A stretch of DNA of 64,000 nt from Henckelia pumila (Eukaryota; Streptophyta; Magnoliopsida; Lamiales; Gesneriaceae): contig NC_133123.1 in assembly GCF_033568475.1 (NCBI RefSeq), forward strand, positions 868,001 through 932,000, in the 5' to 3' direction. The notes under the pieces are model-generated. The model did not search any database. It was given only the letters and a program-made list of their open reading frames with translations, and had not been told where the DNA came from. Made by a program: the position numbers and the translations under genes. This document shows positions 22,685-32,991 of the stretch, in pieces (within the stretch, counting starts at the first letter, position 1; every line of letters begins with the position of its first letter).

Positions 22685-24730
22685 TCAATTTATATTCCCC
22701 ATGCTTTCTAAGGCATGTTCGGATGACTCACAGTCATTTTCTGGATCACTTAGAATCTCCTTTGTTATTTCGTTACTACGAATAATATAATTTGGATGAA
22801 GTTCTCTGGTTAATGCGTTGGGTAATGAATTATCCGTTCCTTTGACATGCTGGATCTCGAATTGATAATGGTTCAATTCCAATTGCCATCTAATTAACCT
22901 TGTTGCATTTCTCCCTGCATTTCTTGATATTTTACTTGTCTTGAAATATGTTAAATTCATATTATCTGTTCTTACTAAAAATGGTTTAGAAATAAGATAA
23001 ATTTCATAAGTTCTAATTGTAAATATTAAAGCCAATAATTCTTTTTCGTTTGAATGATAATTTAGTTGTGCACCTTGAAAAGTTCATGATGTATAATTAC
23101 ATAATTCTTCATTGTTTCTGGTAGCTGTTTTAGTAAGTTTTTCTAAATTTCTTTCTCCTATAAAGCTTTTAAACATGCTCCCCAGTATTCATCTGAAGCG
23201 TCTGTTTCAATTATTATTATATCTTTATTTGAAGAAAAATACAACTCAGGAAGATTACTAATTATTTTATTTTTAATAGTGTCAATATAATTAGTATATT
23301 CTTTAGACCATTTTCACTTATAGTCTTGTTTAAGTTTTGCCTGAAGAGATTTTCTAATTTCTGCAAGTTTCTTAATGTAATTTTTAGAATAAGTTAATAA
23401 TCATAAGAATCTTTTTAATTGATCTTTATCCTTGATTTCACTAGAAAAATCATGAATTTTCTTAAGTATATGATGTTGTAAACAATGTTTTCCGTCTTCT
23501 ATTTGTAGTCCTAAATAATTTATTTTTGTTTTAAACAATTGTGCTTTCTTTTCAGAAAGTATAATTCCATATTTATGACAAATATCTAATACAGTCATGA
23601 GGTCTTTATAATGTTGATCTAGTGTTTTTGAGTAAATTAATATGTCAGCTATGTAAACACAACAAAAATCTACATATGATTTAAAAGATTCATACATATA
23701 TCTTTGAAAGATACCTGGTGCTTGTTTGAGTTCGAAAGGTAATACAGTCCATTGATATTGTCCTTTTAGACAACTGAATGTTGTAAGTAATTGTGTTTGT
23801 GGTTCTAGCTGAATTTGTCAGAATCCTGATTTACAATCTAAACTAGAGAAATATTTCATTCCTCCTATATAAGATAGTAAATCATTTTTGTTTGGGATGT
23901 AATATCCATCCATAATTGTTGCACTATTCATTTTTCGGTAATCAATTACCATTCTTTTCTTATCAGTATCTTTCTTACTGACATAAAAGGCTGGTGAAGA
24001 GTGTGGACTCTTGCTTGGAGTGATTATCTTAAGTTTTAGTAATTCTTGAACCTCTTTTTCGAATATTTTTACATCATCCATGTTACATCTTCTTGGTGTT
24101 TCACGAATTATGATATTAGGGTCTTTGAGTTTTATTGAAGCAATGAATTGTTTTCTTTTTTTAATTTTGTCCTGAGGATTTTCAGAACAAATATCATGAA
24201 ATTTTTTTCATGATTTCGTTTTCAGGATTAATCGTTAAAATATTCTCTATTTTTAGTTCTATTGGATTTGTATTTTGTTTATGAAAATTCTTTGTAAATC
24301 CTTCATTTTCTACACGAAATGCTATTCGTATTTTAGGAATGTAAATCATTGATTATCCTTTGTTTAAAGTTATGTGATTTTCAAATTGTGTAAAAGGAAG
24401 ATATTCTCTTAAAAAATTATTTCCTATTATAATGTCCATTCCTGATTCTATTTGGTATATAATGGGTATTACAAATTTTGTTTCCTCAATTTCTATTTTT
24501 AATTTTTTCGCTACTGTATCAAGTATGATTACTGATCCATCTCCTATTCGAACTTTTAATCCTTTATCGTATTTCTTCCAATAATGATTTGGAAGTATAT
24601 GTTTGCTTCCTAAACACATACTTGCTCATGTATCAACATAAGCATGTATATGATATGGTTTATATTCTTTGATTTTAATTTGAATTTATATATATATACT
24701 ATTTGGATTAGTTTTGTTTTTATTATCCAT
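22685..24730 (-). pseudogene. Caulimovirid protease-RT-RNase H polyprotein (unit 1), broken
   Basis: Start codon at 24730. The protease active-site region is at about 24620-24640, with a TGA (24626-24628) in place of the Gly codon of D-T-G. It continues to IIIGNNFLREYLP (24353-24619). RT segments are 23818-24081 (VIDYRKMN, FSSLDCKSGF) and 23401-23697. The RNase H C-terminal part is 22685-23035, ending after HVKGTDNSLPNALTRE. The RT box reads YIAD instead of YxDD, so one catalytic Asp is lost. It has multiple stops and frameshifts, so it is inactive as it stands. Confidence 0.85.
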
Positions 24731-24883
24731 TCTCTCATATATATATATATTTTTTAAAATAAGGGTATATTGGGGATTTGTGGAAAAAGTTTCTTTCTTC
24801 AGGGACTAAAAACTAAGTTTTAATTAGGTAGAGATTTATAAATAAGTTGATTATAGGTTTAGGTATTTATAAGCAATTTACCC
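24731..24883. repeat. Right terminal region of caulimovirid unit 1
   Basis: Non-coding 153 bp from the pol start codon to the unit end. Read as the reverse complement it starts GGGTAAATTGC and contains degenerate repeats of about 30 bp with CCT/CCC cores (AATACCT, TCTCTACC, TAGTCCCT, ATCCCCAATATACCC). Short (TA)n runs lie at about 24688-24702 and 24737-24752. Confidence 0.6.
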
Positions 24884-24892
24884 TTCTTTGAA
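24884..24892. repeat. 9-bp target-site duplication, right (unit 1)
   Basis: ttctttgaa; 8 of 9 bases match 443-451. Confidence 0.6.
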
Positions 24893-25195
24893 CTTAGAAT
24901 AATAACTTTTAATTAAAATAAACTTTTAATTGATTAAAAAAAGAAAATGGAAGATATAGGTTTGAAGGTCGTTGAAATATGTTACATGTTACATCGCGTC
25001 TCCTTGCGTCTGGAAATTAGCTTGGGAATAGAGAGTAGTTGATTTGTTAGTTACTCCACAGGTTTAGGGTTCTTTGCCCCAGGTGAATTTACCGGTGTAG
25101 TATTATTAATTTTCTAATTAACATTTCTTTGTATTGAGGACTTAAATCTGACATATGCGTTCGTTATACGTGCCTGATGATGCACAGCAGTGAAT
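24893..25195 (+). promoter_or_regulatory. Upstream region of the nuclease gene
   Basis: 303 bp between the virus unit and the nuclease start codon. No clear TATA box stands out. If the pararetroviral unit inserted here, it landed about 300 bp upstream of the coding start and would have separated the gene from its distal promoter. Confidence 0.35.
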
Positions 25196-25825
25196 ATGAC
25201 GGGCGGCGGGTTCGAGCTGCGGTGGAAACGAAGGATTATCAGTTTCTTGGTATTACTTCTACAAGTAAATGGTTGGGGAAAAGAAGGCCATTATGCTATT
25301 TGCAAGATCGCTGAGGTACATTATTAATTGTATGTTTTAGAACTTTTTTATTTGCCTGTGAGATCTTGACGTGTTAAAGTATGGATTTTGGTTGTTAAGG
25401 TTTGTTTACTGGAGTTTGATTCTTCGTTTTAAAGGCCATTGGTTTTTGTAGAGTTTTTTTTACAGAAGATGCTTTGACTGCTGTCAAATCCTTGCTCCCG
25501 GAGCGTGCTGAAGCCTGAAGGTGATCTAGCTTCTGTTTTCTCCTGGCCAGATGAGGTCCGGCGTGACCCCCATTATGGTTGGAGTAGTCATTTGCATTAC
25601 GTGAATACTCCTGACTCCGTATGCAACTATGAGTATGCCAGTTACGCATATTTCTTTTGCTCAAACTTTTATTCCTTACACATCTTTATACATCTTGCCT
25701 TTGATTTTCATATTAAGCATTTTCATAAAAGATCGGATGTCTGTGTCAGATACTTAATTCTGTTTGTTATACTTGTGCAATGATCATTTCATAATTAATC
25801 ACAGGGGATTGCCATAAAGATAGAT

Positions 25826-25833
25826 GTGTCACT
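25826..25833. repeat. 8-bp TSD of hAT-like insert, left
   Basis: gtgtcact, identical to 26407-26414, both inside exon 3 of the nuclease gene. Confidence 0.9.
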
Positions 25834-26406
25834 CAGGGACGGAACCAGAGTTATGTAGTAGGGAGGGCTAAATTTTTATGTTTTTATTGTTAAACAGGTT
25901 AACAAGTTCTTTACATTGCATTAATATTTAATACTATTAAATTATATATCTTATATTTCCTAATTATATATATTTTTAAAAAAAACAATTTTGTAAAAAT
26001 TTGACTGCGTGATTAGAAATTTATTTTTGATTTTTAATTTGCTTGAATTAATAGTTTATTATATATTATCCAAATGTACCAATTGTCTTGCAATTTTCTA
26101 TTAGTATTTTTCAAAGAAGAAAATTGAAAAAATATAAACAAACTCCCCTGCAAATCCATAAGTTACGAAAAAATAAAACTAAAAAACGCACTAAATTTTG
26201 AACTCAAGATTACATTTTCATAGCCAAAATATTTCGTAAACATGCTAAGAAGCATTAAGCCTAATAAATGTAGTGAAGATTTGGGTTGTACTATAAAAAT
26301 TATATTAAGCTCAATACATATACAAATATACATATACATGTGAGGGGTTAAGGGTGTGGGCTAGACTGGGCTGCCCAGCCTAGCCCACACAATGGGTCCG
26401 TCTCTG
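25834..26406. mobile_element. hAT-like non-autonomous transposon in nuclease exon 3
   Basis: 573 bp with ends CAGGGACGGAACC and, inverted, CAGAGACGGACCC, and an exact 8-bp TSD, the hAT signature. There is no coding capacity. The subterminal sequence has GGGCTGCCCAGCCTAGCCC-type GC-rich repeats. Removing it with one TSD copy restores the exon 3 reading frame, so it inserted into coding sequence. Confidence 0.9.
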
Positions 26407-26795
26407 GTGTCACTGGAGCAATTTACAACTACACAATGCAGCTTATGTCAAGGCACAATAACTATTCAGATTCAACAACAATTAAGTGTAAGCATGAAGT
26501 GCAAACTTATTGACTACCTAGAGGAACTTGGTATCTAATTGCTTCAATGACAGACAACTTGACAGAGGCACTTATGTTCCTATCACATTTTATTGGCGAT
26601 GTCCATCAGGTTAGCCAATTTTATTCAAACATTCCAATTTGCTATGACATATGCATGCTAGTTGTAACTTGCATCTCATGTATCGTACCTACTTTCCACT
26701 TTTTCACTGAAAAAGATTAATTACAGAAGAGTTTTTTTTTTTTTTAAAAAAAAAAAAAAATCTAATTACAGAAGAGTTAAAAGTCATCTGTTTTG

Positions 26796-26909
26796 TTATT
26801 TCCTCCCCCTCGTCTTTTGTTTGGGAGATTGGGAATTTACCCGTTTGGTTGGTTTAGATTGTAATGAACTCTGAATCTTAATAATATTACAATCTTCTGT
26901 TTCAAAAAA
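26796..26909 (+). mobile_element. Short 5'-truncated retroposon with poly(A)
   Basis: 114 bp ending in a run of A, flanked by a 17-bp direct repeat (26779-26795 and 26910-26926, one mismatch, aaaagtcatctg core). That is the footprint of target-primed reverse transcription by LINE machinery. It could be a LINE 3' end or a SINE fragment. It sits in the intron before exon 5, just upstream of the acceptor at 26952-26953. Confidence 0.75.
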
Positions 26910-27198
26910 AAAAGTCATCTGCTTTGTCTAAAAAATTTTGTATTGGATGGCAGCCATTGCATGTTGGTTTTAAAGGAGATGAAGGTGGAAACACAATTAT
27001 CGTGCGTTGGTACCAGAGGAAAACAAATTTACACCATGTGAGTGACATGATGTTATGGCATCAGATATCAGAAAATTTTCTGTATATTTCATACTTTTTC
27101 CTCAGATTGGCTCTAAAGGAGTCAATTAATCAAATTTAAAGATTAATTACAGCAGTCAGCGAATGTTATATACTTAAGGTCTAAGAAAATGGGATGCC

Positions 27199-27203
27199 CG
27201 GCA
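27199..27203. repeat. TSD of solo LTR, left
   Basis: cggca, identical to 28744-28748. Confidence 0.9.
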
Positions 27204-28743
27204 TGTCACGCCCCGAAACCGAGACGTGCCACCGAAGTTGTTTCAAATTCACAAAAATTATAAAACAACCAGCCTCGTAGTACAGTATAGACCAAACCAG
27301 TCTATTATCATAAATAAATTCCAAAATATCGTCTTTACAACTCGATAAATCCAAAATAACAAAACTAACAAACTCGCGAAAGCGTCTAAAAACTTAATAT
27401 CAAAATATTAATGCAAAAATCCTAAAATAAACATAACGAAATTAAATCTTAAAATTCTTCTATCACCATCCCCAAAACATATCTTGTTCACGAACTTCTA
27501 CATCATCATCTTCATCATCTGGGAGGGAAAAGTAAGGGGTGAGTGTTTTGGGAAACACTCAGCAAGTAGGGGCCATTCGAGACATATACCAAATATATGC
27601 ATAACATAAAATAATAATCGTGAACATGAACATCAACATAAACATAACTCAATACTTGGGCCATCGGGCCATAACATCATCATGATACATAAACTTTCAA
27701 CACATGAACATAAGCACTGAAATTCATCTCCTTTCCATGATTTACTGTCTCCTATATGTTAATCCTCTAAGGAGCGAGGCCATGTCCAATATGTTAATCC
27801 TCTATAGAGTGAGGTCATACAACGGTTACAATCCCACCGTATAAGGGTCATATCATTATCATATCTATTCGAATCATAACAGTGCTTGACAACATGCATG
27901 ACATAACATGAACCAACATGACACGAATAAAAGACACATGCTCGAACGAATTTCGAAAACCAAAATACCATGACTCATCAATAAATATTTTTAAAATCAC
28001 AACAAGAAATATACATATAAAAGCCCACTTACATTTGCTGCGAGTATCAAATATTCCAATAGGCGAAGCTTTGACCGAAAGTATTACAGGAGCAAAATCT
28101 CAAAAATTCAGAATTGAACTTTCGGCAATGAGTTAGGATAGTTTCTGAAGGTTTTATTTCCCAAACTCTCAAGCACTAACCTTCGAAATTAAAAGAAAAA
28201 CTTTGACAGATTAATGGCATACTCACGACTCTCAATAAAAGAAAGTGGACAATTTCTAGGAGTACCTTTCCACCTCAAGTCTCGAATTTAAGGCAGACTA
28301 GATGACAAGTATTAACAAGACTTGTCTTCCCAATTCCCTAGGCAAAATTCCCACGTGATAATAAAAGAGAAAGTTGGAGAAATCTTTGACTCCACTTCTT
28401 GAAAATATTGGAAGAAAAATTGGTAGCCTTTGACTTCAAATTATGGAGAAAATAGCACTTTCTGAATGTGACTCGGAGAGCTAAAGAGGCCGCTCCTTTG
28501 CACTTAAATAGGAGACTACAAATCGTCCAAATAAAAGAGGAAGATCTGCCTTGATTTCAAAACTTTGGAGAAGGAAAATCTTACATATTCATTCCTTGAT
28601 TTAATTTCTGAAATTATAATGATTGTGTCCAAATTTCAGCCATTATCTTGTCATCACAAAAAGGAAAGATTTTTTTTTTTATTTTCATGCTGAGAGTTTA
28701 TTCCTTAATAAATAAACTTGGAGACCAAGTTTCGGGTTTCACA
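27204..28743. mobile_element. Solo LTR in nuclease intron
   Basis: 1540 bp starting TGTCACGCCCCGAAACC and ending GGGTTTCACA with an exact 5-bp TSD. There is no internal coding region, PBS or second LTR, so it is a product of LTR-LTR recombination. Short frames inside (27759-27971, 27918-28136) are not convincing. Family unassigned; the GTCACGCCCCGAAACC start is common among plant LTRs. Confidence 0.85.
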
Positions 28744-29887
28744 CGGCACCATTTCAGAAAGTCTAAAAAAATGGCTAATCTGTCCTTTTTCCGTAACTTT
28801 TTTTAGTGGCAGATGCAATAATTGTTTAAGTTCTTTCAAGTGATGGTATTTTGACTATATTAAGAAAGAGATGAAGATGTGAAGGTCGAATGATTTTTGT
28901 AGTTCAGAATGTTTTACACCTATCTCCATTCCTGAAACGAACAAATATTTCTTTAGTTCGATAAGTTCATAAAACGTGTCAATTTGATCGATATGCGCGT
29001 ATGCTCGTTTATTATGTTCATGTTATTTCAGGTGTGGGATGATATGATAATTGAATCTGCCTTAAAGAAATTTTACAACTCTGAACTCTCTACAATGATT
29101 CAATCAATTCAGAGCAACATCACGGTATATTCATGAGATTCTCTATTTTGTCATGACAGATACTTTCTAGTGCTCAATATTGCTGCAAGAAACATACCTT
29201 GTTAATTTCTATGTCGTTCCTTTAATCTAATCAGACTCTTTAATTTTTCTCGTCTAACTGGAGAATAGGATGGATATTTTGATGATGAATCATCTAGGCA
29301 GAATTGCAATGAGACAGTTTGTCTAGATACGTTGAGTACCATACACTTGACTACCTCGCCTTCCTGTCCCTCAATCCCTTTTTTTTGTCTGCCTTTATGA
29401 CATGTTTTTTTATCCCACTTCATATTGTATCGCTCCTATTGCAGTTATGCTTCTGAAAGCATCCATTTAGCATGTAAATTTGCATACAGAAACGCCACTC
29501 CTGGAACCACCTTAGAAGGTACAGATCCTTATTTTTGTTTCTTGTTGATTTGTTTTTCGGATACATCTCAATTGACTTGTAGTCTTCATTGGTTTTATTT
29601 AGATAAATAGTAAACCACTACTTGATCTTTTAAAAGGACTCCAACATCTTTGTACTTTACAGAGAAATTGCCACCATATAAGAATCCTGAACTTCTATCA
29701 TGGACCGACTTAGAATGGTAAATCTATAATCCCGTGTTTGTTTGTGTTTCCATTTTGAGCAGATGAATACTTCCTCAGCCGACTGCCAGTTGTTAAGACG
29801 AGACTGACTCAAAGTGGGGTTCGTTTGGCATCTCTTCTCAGCGGTATTTTCTCATCTTCGGCACATATATTAGTCGCAAAAGAATGA

Positions 29888-30429
29888 ATCTCTCTGGGTG
29901 ATAGAGATGAATTGCATCTTTCCATTTGTCACAGAAGAAAGTTCACATTTATTTAGCAACCTTCAGGCCTTGGACATCCCTGAAGTCAGCATTTGTTGTA
30001 AACTATTCGCCAAACTTTCCTTTATATCATTTTATAAATGAGTAAAATGTATTTAGGTACACGAACTATTGATAAAATGTCATATTGATACACGAATTAT
30101 TGAAAATGGCTTAATTGGTACATGATCCAAATAAAAGGTCAATTTTATCCTTAATATGAATTAATATTATATTAATTAGTTTTAAAATATCATATTTATT
30201 AAAAATTAATATATATATATATATATTAATGAAACCACAAACTCAATAAATAAATCATATGCATGTAGGACTAAAAATACTCATTAATAAATTATTTATA
30301 TTTTAAAATTTAAATAATTTATTAATGAATTATTTATATTTTTAAAATATAAATAATATATAATGAAATGATATTTTTTTCTATCAATGTAAATAATTAT
30401 CCATTTAAAAAAATTTATATAAATTATAT
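29888..30429. other. Intergenic, degenerate short repeats and TA run
   Basis: No gene. At 30040-30140 a degenerate unit of about 36 bp repeats about three times (GGTACACGAACTATTGA, GATACACGAATTATTGA, GGTACATGATCC), resembling the degenerate terminal repeats of the pararetroviral units. A (TA)n run lies at about 30208-30226. Confidence 0.5.
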
Positions 30430-31501
30430 TCTGATTCTGCATGCACGGACCCTGTACATGGGTCCGTGCATTAAACTGGAACTCCGATTTTTTTACGAAG
30501 ATGCACGGACCCTTATCCGGACCCATACATGGGGTACGTGCATACCTCTCTTTCAGCGCGCAGTTTTGTTGAAAAAATCATATCTCGAGTTCTAGCCGTC
30601 GGATTGAGCCAAAATTTGGACAACAGCTTCAAAACATCTTGAAATTGATTTTGAATGGTGAAGATCGGATTTGAATCTTTCTAGAATTAAAAATAGAATT
30701 TTGACCAGTATTGCTCCGTAATTCATGCATGCGGCTCTTTTCTTGCTCCAAAAATCATGATTTTTTCAATATTTCTACAAAAATAAATCCGAAGAGTAAA
30801 ATTCACACACATGCAATAAATCATGAATAAACCTTATAAAAACTATGAATGCATGCAAAATAAATATAAAAACAACACCAAATATGCACACTTATCATAA
30901 GAAAACAAAAATATTTATACTATTGCAAAGGACCATTTTCAGTATAAAAATAAAAAAATAAAAAAAGGTTGTCCAACAAAGAACCAAAGAATAAAAGTAT
31001 AAAAATGAAAATAATTAATAAAGCAACATTAAAACTATGGAAAACAAAAAAATTGTGAAAGAAAATAATGGTTATATAAAGGAATAAAAGACGTAGAAAT
31101 GTAATGCATTATCTATTTTTTTTCACATAACCTTTAGTGATAAAATAATTTTTTAATGATATGTATTTTTATATCTTTTATTAAATTTTATTTTATTAAA
31201 TACGTCATTACATCAAATTATATATTTTTCTCAATGTTTAAGTTATACAAAATTATAATATTTATTATAATCATGGTTTGCAACAACTATAAATTTAATT
31301 AGATTTGTAACACATAAAATATTGAACAAAGATTGTTCGCACTAATTTTATAATACATGTTGTATATATTATATTATATTATATTTTACTATTGACTAAA
31401 TATCATGAAAATCATTACTTAATATTCTTATCTCATTTATTCAACAACACTTAGCGATAATAAAAAGTGTTACTACGTGCGATGCACGTGACTTTTACTA
31501 G
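30430..31501 (+). mobile_element. Repeat copy A, left part, with Helitron-like 3' end
   Basis: Direct copy of 44460-45393 plus 53488-53620. It begins with a perfect 12-bp inverted repeat, ATGCACGGACCC and its complement (30441-30452, 30460-30471). It ends with a hairpin ACGTGC-gat-GCACGT (31475-31489), then GACTTTTA and CTAG (31498-31501) followed by T, the classic Helitron 3' end. No coding sequence; the 5' boundary is not resolved. Confidence 0.55.
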
Positions 31502-31827
31502 TTTAAATAAATATATAAATAAAATTATTAATTTAAAAAAATTGCTTTTTTTGTCGTTTTGGTTTTGAAATATGTAATTCGAAACCGAACGAAATAAATT
31601 TTAGTTTCAACATCTATATCCGAATTTCAAAATTTGATTTTCATTTCGGTTCGGTGTTTTGTTTTTTCTTATTGGATTTACGACTTTTTAAATTTTATTC
31701 AAAGTTTGAACACCCTTACTATCAATGAAATCATAATTAAAATAACAATTTCTATTTCTGATATTAATTAGGAAATAGGAAAACCTTCGTTTTCGTAATC
31801 CCCATCTTGGAAAATTGTTTTTAATAT

Positions 31828-32239
31828 ATAATAAAACCTAGACGAAGCTCCAGCTGACCAACCACTGACTAGCCCCTCCTGGATCCACCCTCCTCGTCTA
31901 ATCGCAAACCTGCCCCATGGAATAGGATGTCCAGAAAATAAAGAGTACGAGACGTGAGCATAAAATGCTCAGTACGATAGTATGAGTATACATGCATGCA
32001 AAGTGAACTCCCTATAGACTCGAGGTCAAGGATCAGATAACAGAAACAGACCGGGCCCTGGTATGTAGCACGTTGTGCCATCGCTTTAGGAGGTGGCTCC
32101 CATACCGAGATAACCGTGGATACGCCGGACCCAAATCGATGGAAGTCCATCCACTAATAGGATAGGGTACAACCCTACTAACAGACATCTCGAAAGAGAT
32201 ACAGCAAGATGCAAATGAATGCAGCATAATATCATGACA
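31828..32239. repeat. Internal fragment of a Tekay-like LTR
   Basis: About 412 bp similar to 5233-5640 of the outer element's LTR, including the stretch from AATAAAACCTAG to AATATCATGACATA. It lacks both LTR ends and a TSD. It interrupts sequence that is continuous in copy B (53930-53950) and in the inverted arm (43720-43740), so it was added to this arm only. Confidence 0.75.
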
Positions 32240-32940
32240 TATTTCAATTTTGTCAAGATACATATAAATGGCTTCTTGTTCTTTATCTTTTTCATTTTTC
32301 TAGCAAAAAAAAAAACCCATAAATGTCACCACGCCATATATATACAATCAGCCATCAACCATTTTGACTAAACAAACTTCGAATCCATTACTAATTTACC
32401 ATATCTATGTAGAAGCTTATGTCTTTAACATTCTCTATAAATGTCACCACGTACGCCATATATACACAATAATTTTCTCTACAAATTACATGTATCCGAC
32501 GCAGAACATGAAGCTGATTGGGTGGCTCTCATCATATGTTATAATATATTAGAACATGCTCAAAATCAAAATCAAAGCTACGTAGCAACCAGAATGGGGA
32601 GATTGTACAACGCGATGAAACTCCTGAAGCCGACAATGATGATGGTGTTACTGCAAATTGCTTCAACCGTTGTGAACCTGTTGTACAGAATGGAAACCAA
32701 TGACGGAATGCACATTCGAGTTCTTGTCGCCTATCGTCTCATTTTCGCGGCCTCCACTATTGTTCCCATCACCCTTATCTTTGAAAGGTGGGTTGCATTA
32801 ATTGCAGGAAAAAAAATATTTGAAAGGAAATTTTTCAAGTCAATTTTGGCCTATTTTTCCTATAATTAATTTAAGATTTATACAAATAATTATATATGCA
32901 TTAATATTTCAATCTCAAAATCACAAAAGCAAATTATATA
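32240..32940 (+). repeat. Left arm of WAT1-containing inverted repeat, copy A
   Basis: Together with 31640-31827 this arm is the reverse complement, with divergence, of 32941-33383 continued at 43531-43918. The arms carry the captured WAT1-like exon, a poly(A)/AAAAAG run and AT-rich flanks. The palindrome spans over 800 bp per arm once the LTR element is removed. Confidence 0.8.
32594..32787 (+). pseudogene. Captured first exon of a WAT1/UMAMIT (EamA) transporter, copy A left
   Basis: From ATG at 32594 the frame reads MGRLYNAMKLLKPTMMMVLL and then NDGMHIRVLVAYRLIFA. It ends FER at a GT donor (32788-32789). This is the usual exon 1 of plant WAT1-related/nodulin-21-type drug/metabolite transporters, holding the first transmembrane helix and part of the second. 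No further exons follow, so it is a captured fragment, not a gene. Four versions exist in the window. Confidence 0.8.
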
Positions 32941-32991
32941 ACTGGATCGACCAACCGTATTACAGAGATGAATCTACTTAATGCAACCCAC

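Larger units (their letters stand above)
452..24883 (-). mobile_element. Endogenous caulimovirid unit 1 with inverted termini and 9-bp TSD
   Basis: A caulimovirid genome reads on the minus strand from 24730 to 589. The order is PR-RT-RNase H, TAV-position gene, promoter, tRNA-Met PBS, small ORF, MP, VAP-like and CP with zinc knuckle. It is interrupted by the nested LTR elements at 5046-21551; without them the unit is about 7.9 kb, a normal caulimovirid genome size. The MP, VAP, CP, RT, TAV order around the circle is that of Caulimovirus-type genomes, but the linear copy opens between CP and RT. Outer ends are GGGCAACTT (left) and the complement of GGGTAAATT (right). Most genes carry stops or frameshifts. 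Confidence 0.85.
25196..29887 (+). pseudogene. S1/P1-type zinc nuclease (ENDO-like) gene, interrupted
   Basis: Exons by frame and GT-AG sites: 25196-25315, 25452-25640, 25805-26487 (split by a hAT-like insert), 26554-26609, 26954-27037, 29032-29124, a weak exon near 29270-29325, 29445-29518 and 29763-29887. Exon 1 gives a signal peptide, then WGKEGHYAICKIAE, whose Trp and His are zinc ligands at the mature N terminus. Later motifs are WPDEVR, HYGWSSHLHYVNTPD, SHFIGDVHQPLHVGF and HHV-WDD, the conserved His/Asp ligands. Family proteins (about 300 residues) degrade ssDNA and RNA in secretory or vacuolar compartments. Exon 2 has an 8-T run one base out of register and a 7-bp near-duplication (GCTGAAG/CCTGAAG), and exon 3 holds a transposon, so the gene is probably dead. 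Confidence 0.85.

Noticed and set aside
452-24883. Active or infectious virus
   Set aside because: The copy has stops in CP, pol and the TAV-position gene, a lost RT Asp and a 16.5-kb insertion.
26732-26760. Poly(T)/poly(A) stretch as a retroposon by itself
   Set aside because: Flanked by a short repeated word (ATTACAGAAGAGTT) but no identifiable element body; probably slippage.
32441-32869. 142-codon ORF as a real transporter gene
   Set aside because: Only the first exon of a WAT1-type gene is present, the upstream part is AT-rich repeat, and it is mirrored by an inverted copy; treated as a captured fragment.
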